A stretch of DNA of 48,929 bases from assembly GCA_903921785.1 (NCBI GenBank), contig CAIXRH010000063.1:1-48929 (forward strand), in the 5' to 3' direction. The stretch is from an uncultured Pseudomonadota bacterium. GTDB taxonomy: Bacteria > Myxococcota_A > UBA796 > SXON01. The notes beneath the pieces are model-generated. The model had not been told where the DNA came from. It saw only the letters and a list, made by a program, of their open reading frames with translations, and did not search any database. Shown in pieces: positions 42,349-48,929 of the stretch (within the stretch, counting starts at the first letter, position 1; each line of letters opens with the position of its first letter). The position numbers were made by a program, and so were the translations under genes.

Positions 42349-45255
42349 GTGATCTCCGCGTTGCTGTTCCTGGCTGCCTGTGCGCCGTCGATCGAGGTCG
42401 AGGGGAGGGGGCTCCTGGTCGACCCGAAGTCGGCGGACGCCGACGGGGACGGCTACGCGGACGACGTCGACTGTGACGACGCCGACATCGCCGTGAACCC
42501 GGGCGCGTCCGAAGCTTGCAACGCCGCGGACGACGATTGCGACGCCGACGTGGACGAGGGCGCTTGCGGGTGCACCTGGGCGACGGACGGGCGGCACACC
42601 TTCCAGCTCTGCACCACGTCGTCCACCTGGGCGGCGGCCGAGGCGACCTGCGCCGGCTGGGGCTACCACCTCGCCGACGTGGACGACGCCGCGGAGGACG
42701 CGTGGTTGTGGAGCGAGGTCGGCAGCGTGGCCGCCGCAAATTGGTGGTTCGGCTTCAATGATCGTGGGGCCGAGGGCACCTTCTCGTGGGACGGCGGCAG
42801 CGACAGCCCGTACACCAATTGGCGGGCCGGCGAGCCCAACGACTTCGGCGGAAGCGAAGATTGCACCTGGTACGCGACGACCGGCGGCGGCCAGTGGAAC
42901 GACAAGGACTGCGCCGCCACCGCGTACTTCGCCTGCGAGGCCGGCTGCGCCACGAGCACCCGCTACGTGGACGCGGACGGGGACGGCTACGGCGATCCCG
43001 CGCTGAGCGAGCGGGCCTGCACCGACGAGCCCGGCCTCGTCGACGACGCCACCGACTGCGACGACGCCGACCCCGCCCTTCACCCCGGCGCCGGAGAGAC
43101 GTGCGACGCCGTCGGGGTGGACGAGGACTGCGACGGCCTCGTCGACGACGCGGACCCCGACGTCGATCCCGCGGGGTTCGGAACGTTCTATGCGGATGGT
43201 GACGGAGACGGTCATGCGGGGACTACCGCCGCAGTCCGCGCGTGCGCTGCCCCGGCCGGCTACGCGTCCAGCGCCGACGACTGCGATGATGGCGATGCCG
43301 CGAGCTACCCCGGTGCGGCGGAGACCCCCGCCGACGGGGTGGACCAGGACTGCGACGGCGCCGACACGTGCACGTGGTACGCCGATGCGGACGGGGACGG
43401 CTGGGGGGATGCCAGCGCGCCCATCGAGGACTGCGCCGGTGTTCCTCCAGGGTTCGTGGCGTTCAGTGGGGATTGTGACGACACCGCGGCGACCACCTTC
43501 CCGGGCGCGCCCGACGTACCGTACGACGGCGTGGACGCCGACTGTGCCGGCGACAACGACGACGACGCGGACCACGACGGGGTGGAGGCGAGCGCGGCCG
43601 GCGGCGGCGACTGCGACGACGGCGACGCGGGCGTCTTCCCTGGCGCGAACGAAATCTGCGACGGCGTGGACGAAGACTGCGACGGCGAGCTCGACGGAGG
43701 TGCCGCCGACTGTCCGGTCGCGGCGCAGAGCTACGACGGTCACAGCTACCTTTTCCAGACCAGCCGCCTGAGCTGGGCGGACGCGCAGGCCGCCTGCGCC
43801 GCGTACGGGTACCACCTCGCGGACGTGCACGATGCGGCGGAGGAGGCGTGGATCTGGGGCGTGGCGGAGCCGCTCGACAGCGCGGCGCACTGGTGGCACG
43901 GCTTCAACGACGAGGCCGCGGAAGGCACGTTCGCCTGGGATGGGGGGAGCACCTCCACCTTCACCGACTGGCGGGCCGGCGAGCCCAACGACTACGCTGG
44001 CAACGAAGACTGTGGGGCCTTCGCGGACGACGGTGGCGGCGCCTGGAACGACCGGGACTGCGCCCAGACCGCGCCCTACGTCTGCGAGGCCGGGTGCGAG
44101 CTCCTCTCGCTCTTTGCGGACGCCGACGGCGACGGCTTCGGCGATCCAGCGTCGCCTGGCGCATCGTGCACGATCGACGTCGGCTTCGTCGTTGATGGGA
44201 CCGACTGCGACGACAGCGACCCGCGCACCAACCCGGGCGCGGCCGAGGTCTGCGACGACGACGGCCGCGACGAAGACTGTGACGGCAAGGTCGATGACCT
44301 CGACCCCTCACTTGACCCCACCAGCCGGGGGACGTTCTACGGGGACAAGGACCACGACGGTCACGGGGTGCCCGACGACACCTGGCTCGGTTGCCACCCC
44401 CCGGAGGGCTTCGCCGTCGTCGCCGACGACTGCGACGACGACGACCCGATGATCCACCCGGGGACGCCCGACCCGGATGACGGCGTGGACGAAGACTGCG
44501 ACGGCGCCGCCGAGAGCTACGACAGCGACCGGGACGGTGTCCCCGACACCACCGAGCGACCGCTGGGCCTTGATCCCGACGATTCGGACTCCGACGCCGA
44601 CGGTCGCCCCGACGGGGTGGAGCTGGGCGACCCCGCCGCGCCCACCGACACCGACGGGGATGGCACCCTCGACGCCCTGGACGAGGACGACGACGGCGAC
44701 ACCCTCCCTACTGCCGACGAGCTCGGGGACCCTGCCGCCCCGAACGACACCGACGGCGACGGCACGATCGACGCCTTGGACCTCGACAGCGACGCCGATG
44801 GCACGCCCGACGCTGTGGAGGCGGGCCGGGACAGCGACCACGACGGCGTCCCCAACGCCCGTGAGGCCGACGATGATGGGGACGGGCGGTTGAGCGCGGC
44901 GGAGGACGCCACGAACCCCGACGCGGACGGCGACCAGGTCCCCAATTCGCTCGACGCTGACAGCGACGGCGACGGCTGCCCCGACGTCGCCGAGAGCGAC
45001 GACGCGTGGCTGGATGCGGCGGACGCCTCCGCCTGCCCCGTGGACAGCGGAACGCCGGCGCCCGATCCGGGTCGGCGGGACGACGCCTCGGAGGGCTGTG
45101 GCTGTGCGACCGGGGCGTCCGGCCCCGGGGGTACCGCGATCGCGGCGTTGGCCGGACTGGCCTTCCTCACCCGTCGTCGCGGCGCTCGCGCGGAAGCCGC
45201 GGCGGCGCTACACCCCATGCGCTCGCGGAGACCCCCTGGCCCCCTGGACCCCTGA
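42349..45255 (+). CDS. MopE-motif protein with two C-type lectin domains and MYXO-CTERM-like tail, 968 aa
   Basis: A GTG start gives MISALLFLAAC, a lipobox-bearing signal. Seven MopE-type DCDD...DCDG motifs flank two C-type lectin-like domains (about residues 75-205 and 465-580), each with the NWRAGEPND/DWRAGEPND carbohydrate-binding EPN motif and GQWND/GAWND. A calcium-binding thrombospondin-3-like run (DSDRDGVPDTTE, DTDGDGTLDALDED) follows. The C-terminus has GCGCATG, a hydrophobic stretch and TRRRG, the layout of MYXO-CTERM sorting signals. Having both lipobox and sorting-type tail is unusual. About twenty residues follow the RRR. Likely a surface sugar-binding protein. Confidence 0.88.
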   Translation: MISALLFLAACAPSIEVEGRGLLVDPKSADADGDGYADDVDCDDADIAVNPGASEACNAADDDCDADVDEGACGCTWATDGRHTFQLCTTSSTWAAAEATCAGWGYHLADVDDAAEDAWLWSEVGSVAAANWWFGFNDRGAEGTFSWDGGSDSPYTNWRAGEPNDFGGSEDCTWYATTGGGQWNDKDCAATAYFACEAGCATSTRYVDADGDGYGDPALSERACTDEPGLVDDATDCDDADPALHPGAGETCDAVGVDEDCDGLVDDADPDVDPAGFGTFYADGDGDGHAGTTAAVRACAAPAGYASSADDCDDGDAASYPGAAETPADGVDQDCDGADTCTWYADADGDGWGDASAPIEDCAGVPPGFVAFSGDCDDTAATTFPGAPDVPYDGVDADCAGDNDDDADHDGVEASAAGGGDCDDGDAGVFPGANEICDGVDEDCDGELDGGAADCPVAAQSYDGHSYLFQTSRLSWADAQAACAAYGYHLADVHDAAEEAWIWGVAEPLDSAAHWWHGFNDEAAEGTFAWDGGSTSTFTDWRAGEPNDYAGNEDCGAFADDGGGAWNDRDCAQTAPYVCEAGCELLSLFADADGDGFGDPASPGASCTIDVGFVVDGTDCDDSDPRTNPGAAEVCDDDGRDEDCDGKVDDLDPSLDPTSRGTFYGDKDHDGHGVPDDTWLGCHPPEGFAVVADDCDDDDPMIHPGTPDPDDGVDEDCDGAAESYDSDRDGVPDTTERPLGLDPDDSDSDADGRPDGVELGDPAAPTDTDGDGTLDALDEDDDGDTLPTADELGDPAAPNDTDGDGTIDALDLDSDADGTPDAVEAGRDSDHDGVPNAREADDDGDGRLSAAEDATNPDADGDQVPNSLDADSDGDGCPDVAESDDAWLDAADASACPVDSGTPAPDPGRRDDASEGCGCATGASGPGGTAIAALAGLAFLTRRRGARAEAAAALHPMRSRRPPGPLDP

Positions 45256-46570
45256 TTCCTGGCGCGAACGACCCGCCGACCAGCAGGTCGAGTACCCCGA
45301 TCCTGAGGCGTTGTCGGCTGCGCTCACCGAGCTCCGCGGCCTGCCCCCGCTCGTGACCAGCTGGGAGGTGGAGCGCCTCAAGGCGCAGATCGCGGCGGCC
45401 GGCCGCGGGGAGCGGTTCATCCTCCAGGGCGGCGACTGCAACGAGCGGTTCGTCGACTGCAACTCCAAGGTCATCGACGCGAAGCTCAAGATCCTCCTGA
45501 TGATGAGCGCTGTGCTCACCTACGGTGGCGGGCGCCCGGTGGTGCGGATCGGGCGTATCGCCGGCCAGTATGCGAAGCCGCGGAGTGAGCCGGACGAGAC
45601 GCGCGACGGGGTCACCCTCCCCGCCTACCGCGGCGACCTGGTGAACCGGATCGCGTTCACCCCCGAGGCCCGTCGCCCCGACCCGCAGAACCTGATCCGC
45701 GCGTACCACCGCTCGGCGCTGACCCTCAACTTCATTCGCGGCCTCCTCGCCGGAGGGTTTGGCGACGCCCACCACCCCGAGGTCTGGGACCTCCGATGGG
45801 CGGGCCAGTCCGCGAAGGCCGCCGAGTACCGTGCCTTCCTCGAACAGATGCGCGCTTCGGTTCGCTTCCTCGATGCGTCGCTGGGGCGCCCGCTCGCGGA
45901 GTTGGCCGCCGTCGACTTCTACTCCAGCCACGAGGGGCTTCACCTCGAGTACGAGCGGGCCGTGAGCGAGCTGCCGCCGTTCCGGGATGGCTGGTACGAC
46001 TTGTCCACCCACATGCCGTGGATCGGGGAGCGCACCCGCCGACTCGATGGGGCCCACGTGGAGTTCTTCCGGGGCATCCGCAACCCCATCGGGGTGAAGA
46101 TCGGCCCGTCGATGGAGCCCGCGGACCTCCTCGCGCTCCTCGCCACCCTCAATCCGGCCGACGAGCCGGGTCGGCTGACGCTCATCGTGCGCATGGGGGC
46201 GAAGAAGGTCCACGATCGCCTGCCGCGGCTCGTGGATGCCGTTCGTGCCGCCGGGCGGGTGGTCACCTGGGTGTGTGACCCGATGCATGGCAACACCTTC
46301 AAGACCGCCGACGGGATCAAGACCCGGCACTTCGACGACATCCTCGCGGAGCTCGACGCCAACTTTGCCGTGCACGCCGCCACAGGCACGGTCCTCGGTG
46401 GCGTACACTTCGAGCTCACCGGCCGCGATGTCACCGAGGTGCTTGGCGGGACGTGCGGCCTCACCGAAGCCGACCTCACCCGCGACTACGAGAGCGACGT
46501 CGATCCGCGGCTCAACTACGGCCAGGCGCTGGAGATGGCGTTCTTGATGGCGGAGCGGCTGCGGCGGTGA
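45236..46570 (+). CDS. aroF: Class II DAHP synthase, 444 aa
   Basis: The enzyme condenses PEP and erythrose 4-phosphate, the first step of the shikimate pathway. It is the plant/mycobacterial class II type: WTPDSWRERPADQQVEYPD at the N-terminus, GGDCNERF (metal ligand Cys), VDFYSSHEGLHLEYERA, VTWVCDPMHGNT (His), HFELTGRDVTEVLGG (Glu) and DPRLNYGQALEMAFLMAE (Asp). The start chosen is CTG at 45236, five bases after GGAG, because it gives the standard class II N-terminus. The nearest in-frame GTGs (45098 and 45104) lie deep in the previous gene. No ATG in frame is available. It overlaps the lectin gene by twenty bases. Confidence 0.9.
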   Translation: MAPWTPDSWRERPADQQVEYPDPEALSAALTELRGLPPLVTSWEVERLKAQIAAAGRGERFILQGGDCNERFVDCNSKVIDAKLKILLMMSAVLTYGGGRPVVRIGRIAGQYAKPRSEPDETRDGVTLPAYRGDLVNRIAFTPEARRPDPQNLIRAYHRSALTLNFIRGLLAGGFGDAHHPEVWDLRWAGQSAKAAEYRAFLEQMRASVRFLDASLGRPLAELAAVDFYSSHEGLHLEYERAVSELPPFRDGWYDLSTHMPWIGERTRRLDGAHVEFFRGIRNPIGVKIGPSMEPADLLALLATLNPADEPGRLTLIVRMGAKKVHDRLPRLVDAVRAAGRVVTWVCDPMHGNTFKTADGIKTRHFDDILAELDANFAVHAATGTVLGGVHFELTGRDVTEVLGGTCGLTEADLTRDYESDVDPRLNYGQALEMAFLMAERLRR

Positions 46571-47548
46571 GCGGGTGCCGCGGCATGGCCGGGTGAGCTG
46601 CGGGCTGCGGCCGAATGGGACAAGCGGGGCCGCGCAAGCCGTGGCGTCTCTGCGGCGTTTCGCCCCGCGCCTGCCTTGGGCGTTCACGCGGTTGGCCTCA
46701 CTCGGAGGTGGGCAGGACCGCGATCGGGTGCCTGTGATACGGTCTGACCCTGATGAAGATCGTTCGCTCGTCGCGGCGGAGCTTAGCGAGCCCTCGAAGC
46801 AAGCATCGGCGGGCTTCCCGGCGTAGCGCGAAAACCTTGTCCTCGTTCGCCGACGGTTCAGGGTGAGGTGACGGGCCCGGAAGTGGGCCATGCGTGTGAC
46901 GTCACGGGCGAACCGGCCGCGCGCGGCGAGGGCCGGGCGCGCGTGGCGGCAGGACCCATCGCCATCCCTCACGTTCGCGGAGGTAACCGTGACGAAACTC
47001 GCGACGTCGGGAATCCCGCCCCCCGGGGTGCCGCGTCTTCGCCGGGCGTGCGGAAATCAGGGGCAGACCGTATGAAGCGGCGGTCCAGGTGGGACGACTG
47101 TCGTGCAAAGGCGATGGGGTAGGACAGCCACCGGCGCGGAGTGCTTGTCGGGGGTGCGGGTCCTGGGACTCGTCTCCGTTGCGCGTCTCGGGTGACCACG
47201 TGGAAACGCCGAGAACCGGGGCGCCGTTCAAGACGTGGAATGCGGTGCGATTTTACGGCCGGCCAGGAGCGACCGCGCCGTCCGCACCCGCGCCGTGACG
47301 CGGCGGTGGCCGAACCGCAGCGCCTCCGGCGGAGGCAGATGCCGCCCCATCCCGTTGCCGGGGTGGGGGGGAATCTCAACGATCATCTCCCAGGTAAACA
47401 GCATCTCGGTCTCTTCGGATGCAGTCGGGGACGAAATGGCTCCCCGTCGCGGACGGCAGAAAGAACGTGGCGGGTGGAGGCCGGCGTGCCCAGGAAAGAT
47501 GGGCGGAAGGCTGATAGTGGACCGAATCAAACACCCAGTGAACGGGTC
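46571..47548. other. Gene-poor stretch, about 980 bp
   Basis: No ORF here looks like a real protein: the frames are Arg/Pro-rich and unlike known families. A 10-bp perfect palindrome GTGACGTCAC lies at 46896-46905. A 38-codon strongly basic ORF runs from an ATG at 46752. Base composition drops from the window average near 47380-47560. I see no tRNA or rRNA. Confidence 0.6.
46896..46905. promoter_or_regulatory. Perfect palindrome GTGACGTCAC
   Basis: A ten-base dyad in a gene-poor region. This could be an operator for a dimeric regulator, but no adjacent gene needs one, and chance occurrence at this length is possible. Confidence 0.25.
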
Positions 47549-47695
47549 GTGAGAGGGGCTCGGGCGGCCGAGTGGCAACGATTGTTAACGGAGGGTGTAC
47601 ACAAGTCGAAGGCGGACCTCGCGAGGGCCATGGGGGTGTCGCGGGCGGCGGTGACGCAGGCGCTCCGCGCCCTCCGGAAAGTGACGGAGACGTAG
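47549..47695 (+). CDS. Small helix-turn-helix ORF, 48 aa or longer
   Basis: From the GTG at 47549 the product reads VRGARAAEWQRLLTEGVH, then KSKADLARAMGVSRAAVTQAL, an obvious helix-turn-helix of the kind found in small regulators and at the N-terminus of phage or element recombinases and ParB-like proteins. The frame is open back to 47141, but that part is Arg/Pro-rich and probably not translated, so the true start is uncertain. No partner gene follows in the next 750 bp. It may be a remnant of a mobile element. Confidence 0.45.
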   Translation: MRGARAAEWQRLLTEGVHKSKADLARAMGVSRAAVTQALRALRKVTET

Positions 47696-48215
47696 GGGTG
47701 ATCGGCCGGCCCGACAGCTCGGCGCCGTCAGGAGCGGTGGATGGGTGAGGGGCGAAGGAGACCGGCGCGGCGCGCGTACGCGACCCGGAGTCCCGCAAAG
47801 GGGGGCAGCGGGGCCCAGAAACGGGGGAGTGGGGAGGAGAGCCGAGCACGCCACCCGGCCTGGAGCCCTGCCGCGGCGGGCTCCGGGCGCAGCGCGGTCC
47901 CACAACGCTCCGCGCGACATGACCAGGACGGCACGCGCTCTCCGGTGGCGGGCGGAGGTGGCGCTGAGCAGGCCGCTCGACGCTCGGGAGCCGTCACCGA
48001 TCCCTGCGGAGGTGGCGAGGCGCCTGCAGGCGGAACTGGTGGCCTCGCGGATGCGGCGTCGGCCCGTCGGCGGGGAGAGAGGGCGGGCGCTGCGGTAGCG
48101 GCTCTCCAGATTCGACACCAGCCGTAGTCGCGGAGGGGAATGCCGAGCGCTGTGCGTGACGACGGGCAGCCGGCATCGAGGCAGCGACGGTGTGCGGTCT
48201 TGACACACTCTTGGC

Positions 48216-48251
48216 AAAGGGCGCGAGATGTTGACCCTTCTGGCGCCCTTT
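48216..48251. repeat. Inverted repeat, 9-bp arms, 18-bp spacer
   Basis: AAAGGGCGC (48216-48224) is the exact reverse complement of GCGCCCTTT (48243-48251), with an 18-bp spacer. A TTGACA hexamer lies just upstream at 48200-48205. It could be a hairpin or a pair of half-sites. Confidence 0.55.
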
Positions 48252-48364
48252 ACGATCATGCGCTCCTGCTCCTCGCCTCCGTCCCGCGCGGTGTGGCCCC
48301 GCCCGCGAGGCACCACCATCCGGCACGCGCGCAGGGCATGGTGTTTCCAATCGGAAATGGCGAA

Positions 48365-48402
48365 CGCCTCCCGCCATCGCAACGTAGAGATAGCGGGAGG
48401 CG
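48365..48402. repeat. Inverted repeat, 10-bp arms, 18-bp spacer
   Basis: CGCCTCCCGC (48365-48374) pairs exactly with GCGGGAGGCG (48393-48402) around an 18-bp spacer. The spacer length equals that of the repeat 150 bp upstream, although the arms differ. It lies 46 bp before the ATG at 48449. Confidence 0.55.
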
Positions 48403-48448
48403 ATCGGGCGATCCCGTCCAGGACGGCCTCAACAGCTGCTCCGCGCGA

Positions 48449-48929
48449 TGGCTAAACGGCCACCCGATACGACGTCGGGCACCTCCGCGACGCTTCTGGG
48501 CATCGCCGCGGAGGAGATCGAGAGCGCGGTAGCGGAGATCAACCGGCTCCACCATCGGACGCGGTTCGACGCTGCGGTGGCGGTGGGCCGGTTCCTGCTC
48601 GTACGCTGGTTCGGCGGGAGCCGACAACGATTCAAGCTCAACCAGCGCAAGGAGGCCTCGTTCCGGGCCCTCGCCAAGCATCCCCAGCTGGCGGCATCAC
48701 CGAGCTACCTCAACACCGCCGTCCGCATCCTGGATCATGTTGACGTCTTCCCGCCTGACGTGCTGGCCCGAATCCCGCTCTCCTGGCACCGCGCGGTGCT
48801 CCCGATCGCGGGCGTCGGCGAGCGCCTGGCCATCATCGAGGCGGTGATCGCGAGCGGAGGCAGCTACGCGGACCTGAGCCAGCGCGTCCGTGACCACCAG
48901 GTCGTCGGGACCCGCAAACCCGGGCGACC
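48449..48929 (+). CDS. Unknown protein, 3'-truncated at window end
   Basis: The ATG at 48449 opens a frame that runs off the window after 160 codons. It begins MAKRPPDTTSGTSATLLGIA. The segment AAEEIESAVAEINRLHHRTRF, then VGRFLLVRWFGG, FRALAKHPQLAASPSYLNTAVRILDHVDVFPP and RIPLSWHRAVLPIAG, is helical and balanced in composition, unlike the shadow frames nearby, so it is probably real. The arrangement is faintly like DUF1016/DUF3102-type element-borne proteins with a Ser-x-x-Leu-x-x-Ala-x-x-Ile segment, but I cannot assign a family. There is no clear ribosome-binding site. It may belong to a mobile element continuing beyond the window. Confidence 0.6.

Larger units (their letters stand above)
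47696..48448. other. Gene-poor stretch with two inverted repeats, about 750 bp
   Basis: No ORF here resembles a protein family; both strands give Arg/Ala/Pro-rich frames typical of shadow reading in GC-rich DNA. The stretch holds the two inverted repeats listed separately and probably the promoter of the partial gene at 48449, though no clear -10 was found. Confidence 0.55.

Noticed and set aside
46752-46868. 38-codon strongly basic ORF
   Set aside because: Too short, no ribosome-binding site and no family; could be chance in this gene-poor stretch.
48200-48228. TTGACA as -35 of a promoter
   Set aside because: At 17 bp spacing the following hexamer is GCGAGA, not like a -10.
47585-48382. 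Minus-strand frame of 265 codons across the gene-poor region
   Set aside because: Arg/Pro/Ser-rich, no motif, overlaps the HTH segment; typical shadow frame.
1-48929. tRNA, rRNA, riboswitch or transposase genes
   Set aside because: Looked for T-loop-like GTTCGA patterns, rRNA motifs, his-leader attenuator features ahead of hisG and DDE motifs; none could be supported.

Overview
High-GC (about 70% by eye), densely coding bacterial chromosome. Repeated MopE-type Asp/Cys metal-binding motifs, FG-GAP lipoproteins, a MYXO-CTERM-like C-terminal sorting signal, many GTG starts and GGDEF/HDOD signalling proteins point to Myxococcota or a related former 'Deltaproteobacteria' lineage. No rRNA, tRNA, CRISPR array or transposase gene was recognised.

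The centre of interest is a head-to-tail minus-strand array from about 24.97 kb down to 10.71 kb. It starts with an Hxs-type ('His-Xaa-Ser system') RiPP-like locus: a Tat-signal protein, HxsD, a second short HxsD-like protein, the radical SAM maturase HxsB, a precursor ending in HCS + 16 x HGS + HGQW, an HxsC-like radical SAM enzyme, and three further radical SAM enzymes with C-terminal Cys clusters. After only 27 bp the same strand continues into a complete histidine operon: hisG, hisC fused to a HAD phosphatase, hisB, hisH, hisF, a HisA-HisI-HisE fusion, and hisD. Nearly all joints are overlaps or gaps of a few bases, so a histidine-rich modified peptide may be co-transcribed with the pathway that makes histidine.

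A second minus-strand cluster (7.94-4.92 kb) holds two more radical SAM proteins of the same paralogous type (one with an extra C-terminal Cys-rich half) and a small [4Fe-4S] ferredoxin. Between the clusters, on the plus strand (8.16-10.69 kb), lie a BNR-repeat beta-propeller, a MoaD/ThiS-like ubiquitin-fold protein ending in GG, and an HExxH protein resembling the alpha-ketoglutarate-HExxH peptide beta-hydroxylases. I infer that the 4.9-25 kb stretch is one extended peptide-modification island wrapped around the his operon.

Left flank (0-4.8 kb): truncated polytopic membrane protein, a lipoprotein, a small exported protein, an NAD-dependent epimerase/dehydratase with a coupled methyltransferase, and a small exported protein. 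Right side (25-46.6 kb): MopE/FG-GAP lipoprotein, Asp/Thr-rich lipoprotein, NadB, pilin-like protein, TolC-like protein, exported protein, PyrE, alpha/beta hydrolase, TatT-like lipoprotein, two diguanylate-cyclase-type proteins (HDOD-GGDEF and GAF-GGDEF), a large membrane protein, a multi-domain Ig/PKD-like lipoprotein, a MopE/C-type-lectin protein with a MYXO-CTERM-like tail, and class II DAHP synthase. The last 2.3 kb is gene-poor, with inverted repeats, a small HTH ORF and a truncated unknown gene; it may be the edge of an acquired element.
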